This document shows, piece by piece, positions 33,859 through 41,973 of a stretch of 64,000 nt of DNA. Each line of letters starts with the position of its first letter. The first letter of the stretch is position 1. The notes beneath the pieces were generated by a model that saw nothing but the letters and a program-made list of their open reading frames with translations, did no database searches and had not been told where the DNA came from. Source of the DNA: Acidithiobacillus sp. HP-2 (GTDB lineage: Bacteria; Pseudomonadota; Gammaproteobacteria; Acidithiobacillales; Acidithiobacillaceae). The DNA is taken from the NCBI RefSeq assembly GCF_015100155.1, contig NZ_JACKZA010000011.1:62001-126000 (forward strand), written 5' to 3'. The position numbers and the translations under genes were made by a program.

Positions 33859-34024
33859 AAACATCAGGGCGAGGCTCGCCTGAAATCCAATTCAGCCGCA
33901 AGTGGATTGGGCGAGTTTCAATCGCTGACGTCATGGGTGCTTTGGCACCTTCACTGAGCGGCTGCCTGCTGCTAAAGGCTGCCAGCGCGGCGGGGACAGT
34001 CGTTTATTATAATCTCCCCCACCA
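33859..34024. other. Structured 166-bp spacer between convergent rhodanese and glrR genes
   Basis: Several inverted repeats are visible: TCAGG...CCTGA just after the rhodanese stop, AATCCA...TGGATT around 33887-33909, and GGTGC-TTTG-GCACC at 33936-33949. None is followed by a long T run on the plus strand. It may hold the terminators of both genes or a small RNA; the sequence alone does not decide. Confidence 0.4.
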
Positions 34025-35410
34025 TCATTCTTCGCCTTCTTCTTCATCTGCCGTTCCATTTTCCTTGAAGGCTGATGGATCCAGATGATAGCGTCTTAAC
34101 AAACGATAAAATTCGGTGCGGTTGCGCTGTGCCAACTGCGCCGCCTGACTCACATTTCCCCGCGTCATACGCATGATCTGAATCAGGTAATTCATTTCAA
34201 AACGCCCTTTGGCATCGGCCAGGGGCATGACTTCGCCCTCCTTGTCGCGCAGGGCGTGGCGAATCAGTGGCGCGCCAATACGTGGTGTGGTGGATAAAAC
34301 CACCGCCTGCTCAATGACATTGGCCAACTGCCGGACGTTGCCTGGCCAGGGTGCCGCCACCAGGAGCTCCATCGCCTCCGGAGCAATACCGCGCACATCC
34401 TTGCGGTTTTTGGCGGCGGTATCGCGCAGAAAAAACTCCGCCAGCAAGGGAATATCTTCAGGGCGTTCGGCCAGCGCGGGCAACTCCAGTGTCACTACGC
34501 AAAGACGATAATACAAATCGTCCCGGAAACGCCGTTCAGCCATCTCTTTTTCCAGATCACGGTGACTGGCGGAGATGATGCGGACATCAACGGCGATGCT
34601 TTCTGTCGACCCCACCGGGCGAATCATGCGTTCCTGCAGAGCACGTAATAATTTGACCTGCAGGGAAAGCGGCATATCGCCAATTTCGTCCAAAAACAGG
34701 GTGCCCTTTTCCGCTGCCTGAAATAATCCCTGATGATTATTAGCCGCCCCGGTAAAAGCGCCTTTCTTGTGGCCAAAAAGTTCTGACTCCAGCAACTGCT
34801 CCGGGAATGCTGCACAATTCAGGGCAATAAAAGGCTGCGCACGGCGTGGACTGGCCTGATGAATGGCTTGAGCCAGCAACTCTTTGCCCGTACCGCTGGC
34901 ACCGTGCACAAAAACACTGGCATCCGAAGCTGCCACCAGGCGCGCCTGATCCAGCACCCCCTGCATTTTAGGGCTACGGGTCAAAATTCTATCCCAACTG
35001 GTATCCTTGCCCTTTTTCCCGGCAGAAGGCGCTACTGCCGCAGTCAAACTGAAAGCCCGTTCAACCTGGGTCATCAGATCCTTACCATCAAAAGGCTTGG
35101 TCAAAAAGGCAAAAACCCCCTGGTTGGCAGCCAGCAAGGCGTCAGGTATGGAACCGTGGGCTGTCAAAATGATGACGGGCAAGGTGGGATACTCGCGACG
35201 AATGGCATCCAGCAAGGCCATGCCATCCATCTGGTCCATTTTAAGGTCGGTAATCACCAGCCCCGGATGCTCCATGGCCAGCAGCGCCAGAGCTTCATTG
35301 CCATTAGCCGCCGTACTGATGTTATATCCTGCCGTTTTCATGCGGAGCGACAGCAAGCGCAGCAAATCTGCGTCATCATCCACCAGCAGGATTTTACCTT
35401 TATCTGTCAT
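34025..35410 (-). CDS. glrR: Sigma-54-dependent response regulator, GlrR/QseF type
   Basis: The 461-residue protein has a receiver domain with phosphoacceptor D55 ('LVITDLKMDQMDGM', 'FLTKP'). An AAA+ domain follows, with Walker A GASGTGKE (170-177), the sigma-54 contact loop GAFTGA (217-222) and Walker B near 240. A Fis-type HTH ends it ('RGNVSQAAQLAQRNRTEFYRLLRRY'). The 'HGSIPDALLAANQGVFAFLTKP' and 'RNRTEFYRLLRRYHLD' stretches match GlrR of enterobacteria closely. It would activate RpoN promoters when phosphorylated by the kinase encoded just upstream. Order and overlap match the glrK-qseG-glrR operon. Confidence 0.9.
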   Translation of the reverse strand: MTDKGKILLVDDDADLLRLLSLRMKTAGYNISTAANGNEALALLAMEHPGLVITDLKMDQMDGMALLDAIRREYPTLPVIILTAHGSIPDALLAANQGVFAFLTKPFDGKDLMTQVERAFSLTAAVAPSAGKKGKDTSWDRILTRSPKMQGVLDQARLVAASDASVFVHGASGTGKELLAQAIHQASPRRAQPFIALNCAAFPEQLLESELFGHKKGAFTGAANNHQGLFQAAEKGTLFLDEIGDMPLSLQVKLLRALQERMIRPVGSTESIAVDVRIISASHRDLEKEMAERRFRDDLYYRLCVVTLELPALAERPEDIPLLAEFFLRDTAAKNRKDVRGIAPEAMELLVAAPWPGNVRQLANVIEQAVVLSTTPRIGAPLIRHALRDKEGEVMPLADAKGRFEMNYLIQIMRMTRGNVSQAAQLAQRNRTEFYRLLRRYHLDPSAFKENGTADEEEGEE

Positions 35411-35413
35411 GAT

Positions 35414-35803
35414 TCAGTGTCCCTGCGGGAAGCGGGCGTTTTTCTCTATTTGTACCAATTCGTTCAGTTTACGACGTAATTCAGCTTCATGCTGCTGCGA
35501 CTGAAGGAGACGGTTTTGTAAATCGTTCACCTTGTTTTCCAGCTTTTGGTATCCGGGGTCTCCCGCTCGAGCATCGGCCAACTGTTTAACCAGGACAGCC
35601 GCTTCGGCTTTTTCGGAAATGCAGGATGCAGTCACCGGGGTCACTTTTTCCAGTTCGGCTATTTGTGCCTTGAGGGTTGCCAGCTCACTGGTTTTAACAA
35701 TCTGTTCTCCCGGTTTGAGCAGTACGGCATTAGACGGAAGCGCTGGGACTGGGGTGCTGGCGCATCCCGTCAGCATCAGCGGAATGATGAGCATGGGAAG
35801 CAT
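35414..35803 (-). CDS. qseG: Small outer-membrane lipoprotein, QseG/YfhG-like
   Basis: The 129-residue protein has a lipoprotein signal (MLPMLIIPLMLTGCAS, lipobox LTGC with Cys14) and then a heptad-rich coiled coil (about 40-115). It lies between the kinase and regulator genes, exactly where QseG is in the enterobacterial glrK-qseG-glrR operon; there QseG interacts with the sensor kinase. Sequence similarity is not judged here; the call rests on position, lipobox and size. The start at 35803 lies within the end of glrK, a 74-bp overlap. Confidence 0.65.
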   Translation of the reverse strand: MLPMLIIPLMLTGCASTPVPALPSNAVLLKPGEQIVKTSELATLKAQIAELEKVTPVTASCISEKAEAAVLVKQLADARAGDPGYQKLENKVNDLQNRLLQSQQHEAELRRKLNELVQIEKNARFPQGH

Positions 35804-37241
35804 CCTGCCCAGCAAGGGGTAAACGCACTCTAAACCAGGCACCTGGTGTTTTTTTATCCTGCAATTCAAGACTTCCCCCATAACTCAACACATATTCCCT
35901 GGCAATGGCCAACCCGAGACCACTACCTTCTATTTTTCCGGAATCCGAAGCTTCGCCGCGATACAAAATATCAAAAATCTTTTCCCGCTCATCGAGATCC
36001 ACTCCAGGACCCTCATCCTGAACGTCCAACACCGCCTGTTCGTCCTGTACTTGCAAATCCACCCGTATGGTACCGTTTTGAGGAGAGAATTTCACGGCAT
36101 TTGACAACAAATTATCACAAATAGTGCGGAGTCGATCTGCATGCCCCCGAATACGCACCTCCTCAAGCCGGGTTTCCAGATGTAATGCATTACTTCTTAG
36201 ACTGGGCTTGTAGCTCAGCAGCAGATCCTCTACAACATGAGTCAGAGATAACTCCTGCACCATGCCGGCACCCACAGGCCCCTCCGCCAGGCTAAACCGC
36301 AACAGATCTTCAATGAGGCGCTGCAAGCGTAAGCTGTTATCCCCCACAATCTGTACGATTTCCTGCTGCTCGGCACTAAGATTTTGTCCGAGATCGTCCT
36401 GCAACAACTCCGACCCTTCGCGAATGGCTGTAAGAGGCGTTTTCAGCTCGTGGGAAAGCTGACGCAGAAAATGCAGCTTGGCCGCTTCCAGAGCGTTCAG
36501 ACGGTTCCGCAACCATTCCAGGCGATCTCCCAAACTGGCTATGTCGCGGGGCCCTTTGACCGTTATGGGTGTTTCCAGATCACCTGCACCCAGCCCGGAC
36601 ACCGCTTGATCCAGACGCCGCACCGGTCGGGTAATGAGAATAATGAACACAACAGCTACCGCGACTGACAGGGGTAAAACCAGAAGCACCTCAAAAATGG
36701 TCAGCCGTTTTATAGCCAACGCACGCGTGCCCAGTTTACCGACCTCTGTACTGATTCCTTCATTCACATCACTTTGCAGACTTTGGGCCTCCCCGCTGGC
36801 CCGGCTGAAATCACCTGCCAGAGCACTCCGGTTGCCCTCCAGGGAAACCAGGGGTAATAGCTGACGGGCACGGGAAAGATTTTCGGCCAGATGATGCAGC
36901 CGCTCCCGGTCCACCGGCGAGGGACCTGCCGCCGCAAACTGGGTACTGGCTTTTTTGTACTCGCTAAAGCTCTGATCATACAAAACGAGTAATGCCTGAT
37001 CCTGCAGTACGGTGTACTGCAGGCCATAACGCTCCATGGAACGCACGGCGTTATTCATGCGATTGGCCGCATCACTCATGGCCACTGCCCGGAGAATACT
37101 GACCTGCCCCTGTTCGGCAAAATGCGCGATGGAAAGTGTCACACTGACAATGACCAATACCAGCGGCACGATGGCCAGGCCGAAACCAAACACGACCAGC
37201 TTGGAAATGGAACTCGGACGAAGAACCATGAAGGTTTGCAC
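35730..37241 (-). CDS. glrK: Sensor histidine kinase, GlrK/QseE type
   Basis: The 503-residue protein has two transmembrane helices (about 12-36 and 180-203) flanking a helical periplasmic sensor domain of about 140 residues, then HAMP. It has the H-box 'FLRQLSHELKTPLTAIREG', N-box 'DNLLSNAVKFSPQNG' and G-boxes 'DEGPGVD' and 'GSGLGLAIA'. It should phosphorylate the GlrR-like regulator. Alternative starts are 37241 and 37229. The stimulus is unknown; in enterobacteria this kinase responds to envelope conditions. Confidence 0.88.
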   Translation of the reverse strand: MQTFMVLRPSSISKLVVFGFGLAIVPLVLVIVSVTLSIAHFAEQGQVSILRAVAMSDAANRMNNAVRSMERYGLQYTVLQDQALLVLYDQSFSEYKKASTQFAAAGPSPVDRERLHHLAENLSRARQLLPLVSLEGNRSALAGDFSRASGEAQSLQSDVNEGISTEVGKLGTRALAIKRLTIFEVLLVLPLSVAVAVVFIILITRPVRRLDQAVSGLGAGDLETPITVKGPRDIASLGDRLEWLRNRLNALEAAKLHFLRQLSHELKTPLTAIREGSELLQDDLGQNLSAEQQEIVQIVGDNSLRLQRLIEDLLRFSLAEGPVGAGMVQELSLTHVVEDLLLSYKPSLRSNALHLETRLEEVRIRGHADRLRTICDNLLSNAVKFSPQNGTIRVDLQVQDEQAVLDVQDEGPGVDLDEREKIFDILYRGEASDSGKIEGSGLGLAIAREYVLSYGGSLELQDKKTPGAWFRVRLPLAGQDASHAHHSADADGMRQHPSPSASV

Positions 37242-37475
37242 TCCAAAAAATACCCAGGATCCAGCGTAAATTCGCCGGAAACAAATCGCAATAATATCAG
37301 ATAACCTTAATATACTTTAATAATATCCCTCTATTGCCCAGCAAAACATTAGAATTACAAACTACTGTGGAGATCGAATACGATTTTACCATGATAAAAG
37401 TGAGGAAGCGTTCACACGCGTTATCCTCAACCGCCGCAAAATTCCAAAAATAACTTTAATTATCAGGAGAATTTC
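37242..37475. other. Divergent promoter region glrK / oprC-like receptor
   Basis: This 234-bp spacer is AT-rich, with ATAATATCAGATAACC and TTAATATACTTTAATAATATCCC stretches around 37289-37328 that could be promoter elements or a metal-regulator site. AGGAG precedes the receptor ATG. No -24/-12 element was found on either strand. Confidence 0.45.
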
Positions 37476-39662
37476 ATGCGACGAGCACCTATCCACCCGC
37501 TTATCGGTGCGGTCTTGCTGGCACTGGCCAACAGCTCCGAGGCAACAACCCCGATGACCATTAACATTAATCTACCAGGATTCATGACGGACTCTGCAGA
37601 TGGCGCTCTGAACGCCTCGGCCAATGCGCGTGATAATGCCCATCTGGCAAGCAATACCGCGAAAATTTTGCAGAACATCCCCGGAGGTTCTGTTTCCGCC
37701 GCAGGTGGAGTATCCGGATTGCCAGTTTTAAACGGCTTGAGTGACAATCAACTGCTCTTGCAGGTTAACGGATTCAGCACCCCCAATGCCTGTGCCAATC
37801 ATATGAACCCACCGCTTTCGTATCTCCCGCCAGCCGCCATTGGTCAGATAACCATCTATCCCACGGTGGTCCCGGTAAGTGTGGGGGGCAACGCTATTGG
37901 TGGAGCCGTCATCGTCAAATCGCCGCAACCAATTTTCGCAAAGCCCGGCAGCCATTTTGTGAGTGGCGGCAGCGTAGGCGGATTTTATCAAAGTAATGGC
38001 AATATTTACGGAACGCATCTGAATGCTGCGGCGGCTACCAGGCACTTCAGCATTAACTATAGCGGCTCCTATGTACATGGCGGCAACTACACGGCAGCAA
38101 AAGCTTTCAAGCCTGAAACCTACGGCATTCCCGGCGATATGGTGGCTTCATCCCTGTATGAGGCAATATACCAGAATCTCAATGCTGCCTACCGCTGGAA
38201 ACAGCAGGTGTTGGAACTGGGCGTGCAATATCAGAGCATCCCCTACCAGGGATTTCCCAGTGCCCGCATGGATATGACCGGAAATCACAGTACCCGCCTT
38301 AACCTCCATTATCAGAGCCAATTTCAATGGGGTAAATTGGAATTACAGGCTTACAATCAGGTAGTTCAGCACAGCATGAACTTCCTTGCAGACAAAAACC
38401 TGGGCGCCATGATGGGCATGCCAATGAACACCCAGGGCGTGAATAACGGCGTAAAGGGTAAAATTGCTGTGCCTCTGGACACACGCAATCGCCTGGAATT
38501 CGGTGCCAGTTACAACCATGAACATCTGAACGACTGGTGGCCCCCAGCAACCAGTAAAATGAGCATGATGGGCCCCAATACTTATATAAATATCGACAAT
38601 GGCAGAAGGGATCGCTATGCCGCTTTCGCCGACCTGAAAACGCAATGGGATCCACAATGGAACAGTGATCTTGGCCTGCGGCTGGAAGATGTGCGCATGA
38701 ACTCCGGCCCAGTCCAAGGTTACAATGCCATGATGTATGGAAACCCGGACAACCCGCAAAGCCTGCCGGGGACATTCAACCGGAGTGATCGCCAGCGCCA
38801 GTACACCAACTGGAATTTTTCGGCCATCGTGCACTACCAGCCCGATAAACACAGTAGCTATACCCTGGGACTGGCGCGTAAAGCCCAAGCCCCCAGCCTT
38901 TACGAACTCTACCCCTGGTCCAGCAATGCCATGGCCATGAATATGATCGGCTGGTTCAACGATGGTAATGGTTATATTGGTAATATCAACCTGAAACCCG
39001 AAACAGCCAACACGGTCAGTCTGGCTGCCAATTTCCATGGCTCAGACCCACAAATCTGGCACGTGCAAATTCAGCCTTACTTTACCTACATTCATAATTA
39101 TATTGGTGCGGTCCGCTGTCCGACCAGCCTTGGAGGAGCCTGTACAGCGGCGAATCTGCACGCGGAGAGCGGTTTTGTCTATTTGCAATTCGCCAATCAA
39201 AACGCCGAAATATGGGGTATCAATATGGATAGCTCTGCCCGTCTGGCAAAAACCCGGCGTTATGGAACATTTACGCTGTTGGCAAATGCCGCCTATGTGC
39301 GCGGGGATAACTTGAGCAGCCATACGCCCCTCTACCACATGATGCCCTTAAACTTGCGACTTGCCCTGCATCAAAACTGGGGAGCATGGCGCAACACCAT
39401 CGAAGAACAGCTGGTTGCCGCAAAAAACCAGGTAGACACCCTGCGTAATGAACCGCAAACAGCTGGCTATGGCTTATTGAATCTGCGCACCGCATATCGG
39501 CAGGGCCACTGGCAGGCCAGCCTGGAACTCGCGAATCTCCTGAACCAGTTTTATGAACAACCACTGGGAGGGCTTTATCTGGGCCAGCGCCCCATGACTT
39601 ATGGCACAGCACTGCCTGGTCCAGGACGTTCCGTGAACATGAGCCTGCAATATCAATTTTGA
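37476..39662 (+). CDS. TonB-dependent outer-membrane copper receptor, OprC/NosA-like
   Basis: The 728-residue protein has a signal peptide, a plug domain (about 60-150, 'LSDNQLLLQVNGFSTPNACANHMNPPLSYLPPAAIGQITIYP') and a 22-strand barrel ending in aromatic F. It has the copper site found in P. aeruginosa OprC, C-x3-M in the plug (C106, M110) and H-x-M in an early barrel loop (H299, M301). The spacing between the two motifs is close to that of OprC. Met-rich loops (MMGMPMNTQG, AMAMNMIGW) add to a copper role. It would import copper using TonB energy. It diverges from glrK. Confidence 0.82.
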   Translation: MRRAPIHPLIGAVLLALANSSEATTPMTININLPGFMTDSADGALNASANARDNAHLASNTAKILQNIPGGSVSAAGGVSGLPVLNGLSDNQLLLQVNGFSTPNACANHMNPPLSYLPPAAIGQITIYPTVVPVSVGGNAIGGAVIVKSPQPIFAKPGSHFVSGGSVGGFYQSNGNIYGTHLNAAAATRHFSINYSGSYVHGGNYTAAKAFKPETYGIPGDMVASSLYEAIYQNLNAAYRWKQQVLELGVQYQSIPYQGFPSARMDMTGNHSTRLNLHYQSQFQWGKLELQAYNQVVQHSMNFLADKNLGAMMGMPMNTQGVNNGVKGKIAVPLDTRNRLEFGASYNHEHLNDWWPPATSKMSMMGPNTYINIDNGRRDRYAAFADLKTQWDPQWNSDLGLRLEDVRMNSGPVQGYNAMMYGNPDNPQSLPGTFNRSDRQRQYTNWNFSAIVHYQPDKHSSYTLGLARKAQAPSLYELYPWSSNAMAMNMIGWFNDGNGYIGNINLKPETANTVSLAANFHGSDPQIWHVQIQPYFTYIHNYIGAVRCPTSLGGACTAANLHAESGFVYLQFANQNAEIWGINMDSSARLAKTRRYGTFTLLANAAYVRGDNLSSHTPLYHMMPLNLRLALHQNWGAWRNTIEEQLVAAKNQVDTLRNEPQTAGYGLLNLRTAYRQGHWQASLELANLLNQFYEQPLGGLYLGQRPMTYGTALPGPGRSVNMSLQYQF

Positions 39663-39710
39663 TATTTCATCCAAACGGCAGTTGCCATTTTTTGATTTAC
39701 CGAACGTAAA

Positions 39711-39736
39711 AAACCCGGAGAAGATTCCCCGGGTTT
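39711..39736 (-). terminator. Terminator between the copper receptor and the small basic protein
   Basis: AAACCCGG (39711-39718) pairs with CCGGGTTT (39729-39736). Read on the minus strand the stem runs into TTTTTT, so it mainly ends the small minus-strand gene; it may also slow plus-strand transcripts from the receptor. Confidence 0.75.
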
Positions 39737-39783
39737 ATCAACACGACTGGGATCCGCGCCATCAGGTCGCGGATTGAGGCTAC

Positions 39784-40029
39784 TTACGCAGCCGGTTCAG
39801 CCTTCTTTTCTTCCACTTTCTTGGCCATTTCAGGCTTCTTCATTTCAGCCTTCTTCACCATTTTCTTGTGCTCAATTTTCTTGTGCTCGGCCTTCTTCAC
39901 CATTTTGTGCTCAGGCGCTTTGTGCTCAACCATCTTTTCAGGAGCCTTGGCAGGCACTTCGGTGGTCGCAAAAGCAGCAGTAGCAGTCAAGAAAGACAAT
40001 GCAGCAGTCAGGGCAACAATTTTCTTCAT
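39784..40029 (-). CDS. Small exported Lys/Glu/His/Met-rich protein, Asr (acid shock)-like
   Basis: This 81-residue protein has a clear signal peptide (MKKIVALTAALSFLTATAAFA, cleaved after residue 21). The 60-residue mature part is disordered, made of repeated KMVKKAE/HKKIEHKK/KKPEMAKK units. Composition (Lys, Ala, Glu, His, Pro, no Cys or aromatics after cleavage) recalls Asr of enterobacteria, a basic periplasmic protein needed for acid shock. Function here is inferred from composition only; metal or proton binding are options. GAGGAGAGC is the ribosome site. It has its own terminator and a sigma-54 promoter, so it is monocistronic. Confidence 0.75.
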   Translation of the reverse strand: MKKIVALTAALSFLTATAAFATTEVPAKAPEKMVEHKAPEHKMVKKAEHKKIEHKKMVKKAEMKKPEMAKKVEEKKAEPAA

Positions 40030-40103
40030 AAATAAGCTCTCCTCAAAAGGTGGTTCCAGATTTCCGCTTGTAGCGGCGCTGTTTCAGCAGCGATAATCTC
40101 TTA

Positions 40104-40119
40104 GCATAACGCGTGCCAA
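40104..40119 (-). promoter_or_regulatory. Sigma-54 (-24/-12) promoter of the Asr-like gene
   Basis: Read on the minus strand the sequence is TTGGCACG-N4-ATGC, matching the consensus TTGGCACG-N4-TTGC at all but one position. GG is at 40117-40116 and GC at 40105-40104, the required 12-bp step. Transcription should start near 40092, giving a leader of about 62 bases. Confidence 0.78.
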
Positions 40120-40345
40120 CTTTTTAATTTAATGATTATAATAAGAAAATAAAATATAAAAACATTCATGGCGCTGAAACAGGCAGAATCAACCTTAACG
40201 TCCCATCTCCAGTCAATAAAAATCCGGGCACGAAAACTCCCAGTGCAAAATTATTTATGCTTAACTATCAGTCAGATAAAAATAAGTTTCTGGTTTATTC
40301 CATAGCCTGGCAGCGATCGCCGCCACCCAGGAACGCATGGTAATA

Positions 40346-40429
40346 CGTCACTTGTTAGCGACAGGTGGAAAGGATTTTGTAATAAATGGATGATCTGACG
40401 CCATGCGCGCCTGTCGTCATTCAACGACG
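40346..40429. promoter_or_regulatory. Two GlrR-like enhancer sites (TGTC-N10-GACA type)
   Basis: CGTC-N10-GACA lies at 40346-40363 and TGTC-N10-GACG at 40412-40429, each one base off the motif reported (from memory) for enterobacterial GlrR. They are about 230 and 300 bp upstream of the -24/-12 element, separated by 66 bp (about six helix turns). They are candidate sites for the GlrR-like regulator encoded 5 kb away. Confidence 0.5.
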
Positions 40430-40511
40430 ACGCCGGAGAAACAGCTTATGGAGATGATGGGAAATATGGGAGGCCGTCGAAACGACTTCCTCCGGGTTCT
40501 TTTTGAACTGC

Positions 40512-40784
40512 TCAGGCAGAAGGCGGAACAAAGCCTTCAGGTTGCTGCGCGCCGTCACCAAAAAAGTAGGCTTCCATCTGTTTTTCCAGAAAAGTTCTGG
40601 ACTTGGGATCTATCGGCGAAAGACGATATTCATTAATCAACATCGTCTGATGCTTCAGCCAACCCTGCCAGGCTTCCTTGGAAACTTCCTGATAAATACG
40701 CGCGCCCAGTGGGCCAGGATAAGGGGGACGATCCAGACCTTCAGCTTCGTGACCCAGTTTTACGCATTGCACCATTCGAGACAT
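40512..40784 (-). CDS. yggX: Fe(2+)-trafficking protein YggX
   Basis: The 90-residue protein reads [26 protein letters not shown]... with the family cysteine (C7) and '[12 protein letters not shown]'. YggX helps protect Fe-S clusters from oxidative damage and lies downstream of mutY in very many proteobacteria, as here. The ATG at 40784 is preceded by GAGGAA; a GTG five codons earlier would contain that site. Confidence 0.95.
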   Translation of the reverse strand: MSRMVQCVKLGHEAEGLDRPPYPGPLGARIYQEVSKEAWQGWLKHQTMLINEYRLSPIDPKSRTFLEKQMEAYFFGDGAQQPEGFVPPSA

Positions 40785-40860
40785 AAGAAACTTCCTCACT
40801 AGAACATCAGGATATTAAGGAGACGCCGCCCATCTTACCTGAACCTGTCTCTCGGGCAAG

Positions 40861-41973
40861 TTACGAAGTCTGACTGAGAATCTTGCGAACAGGGGTTGGC
40901 AATCCTTCTGCCAGGGCATTTTCCCGAGTAAACCAACGTCCTGTCAAAATCTGATCTGCGACACCCGGCACAATTTGATCGTCTTGCACAGTCGCGAGAA
41001 TGCAGCGGAAGTGTAATTGAAAATGGGTAAATACATGCTTCTGAAGTATTTTCAGCGCCTTTACTTCTACGGTAAGGCCATGGCGGAGGGCACAGAACTG
41101 TCGTACCCGTTCGCGCAGCAGGATCCCATCGGCAAGAGCCTTTTGCTGATCATCACAAAGGAAGGGGAGCGCTGAACCTTCCGGATTTAATTGAGGCAGA
41201 CACCAAAGCCCGCCCCATATGCCAGAATCCGGTCTTTTTTCGAGAAATATCTGTCCACTACGATCTTCTAACTGCAGAAAAAAAACGCAGCGAACGGGTT
41301 TTTCCGGCTTGCGGGTGGGCAGCGGCAGTTGTTCACTCAACCCACCCGCATAAGCCAGGCAACGCCGTTGTAAGGGGCATGCGTCGCAGTGAGGATGCCG
41401 TGGAACGCAAATCATTGCGCCGAAGTCCTGAATGGCCTGATTGTATGTGTGGGCATCAGCGGGCGTCAGTGCCTCAGCCAGCTTCCACAAATGCTGCAGG
41501 GTTTTGCTGGCCTTGGGATCGCTACGAATGGCCTGGGTCCGGATCAGGACACGACGGGCATTGGCATCGAGAATAGGGCGTTGCTGGGCAAAAGCACTGG
41601 CCAGTACTGCAGCAGCCGTACTACGCCCCACTCCCGGGAGACTTTCTGCACTTTCCGGCGTATCGGGAAATTCACCCGCAAAATCCGTCATGATTTTTTG
41701 CGCAGCACGTTGGGCGTTGCGGGCCCGGGCGTAGTAGCCCAAACCGCTCCACAAGGCCAGCACCTGATCCTGGGGCGCAACAGCCAAAGCCTCCCAATTG
41801 GGCAGGGCGTCCAGAAACCGCTGGTAATAGGGCTTGACACTTTCCACCTGGGTTTGCTGCAACATGATTTCCGCAAGCCACAAGCGATAACTGTCCCGGG
41901 TTTGTCGCCAGGGCAGACCATGGCGGCCATTTTCGCCGTACCAGTCCAGCAATATGTCGGCAATCTGCATCAT
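40861..41973 (-). CDS. mutY: A/G-specific adenine glycosylase
   Basis: The 370-residue enzyme has 'LPWRQTRDSYRLWLAEIMLQQTQVESV', the HhH motif 'ESLPGVGRSTAAAVLASAF', catalytic 'LDANARRVLIR' and the Fe-S cysteines 'CVPRHPHCDACPLQRRC' (C-x6-C-x2-C-x5-C). The C-terminal NUDIX-like domain recognises 8-oxoG. It removes adenine opposite 8-oxoG. Its start overlaps the stop of the AsmA-like gene by 4 bp. Confidence 0.96.
   Translation of the reverse strand: MMQIADILLDWYGENGRHGLPWRQTRDSYRLWLAEIMLQQTQVESVKPYYQRFLDALPNWEALAVAPQDQVLALWSGLGYYARARNAQRAAQKIMTDFAGEFPDTPESAESLPGVGRSTAAAVLASAFAQQRPILDANARRVLIRTQAIRSDPKASKTLQHLWKLAEALTPADAHTYNQAIQDFGAMICVPRHPHCDACPLQRRCLAYAGGLSEQLPLPTRKPEKPVRCVFFLQLEDRSGQIFLEKRPDSGIWGGLWCLPQLNPEGSALPFLCDDQQKALADGILLRERVRQFCALRHGLTVEVKALKILQKHVFTHFQLHFRCILATVQDDQIVPGVADQILTGRWFTRENALAEGLPTPVRKILSQTS

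Larger units (their letters stand above)
40030..40511. other. 482-bp spacer with sigma-54 control signals upstream of the Asr-like gene
   Basis: No convincing gene is present. From left to right it contains the Asr-like leader, a -24/-12 element on the minus strand (40104-40119), a very AT-rich stretch (about 40120-40300), two TGTC-N10-GACA-like sites (40346-40363 and 40412-40429) and a GTCG-AAA-CGAC repeat (40476-40486). YggX starts from the far side and ends at 40512, so the whole spacer belongs to the Asr-like gene. Confidence 0.65.
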
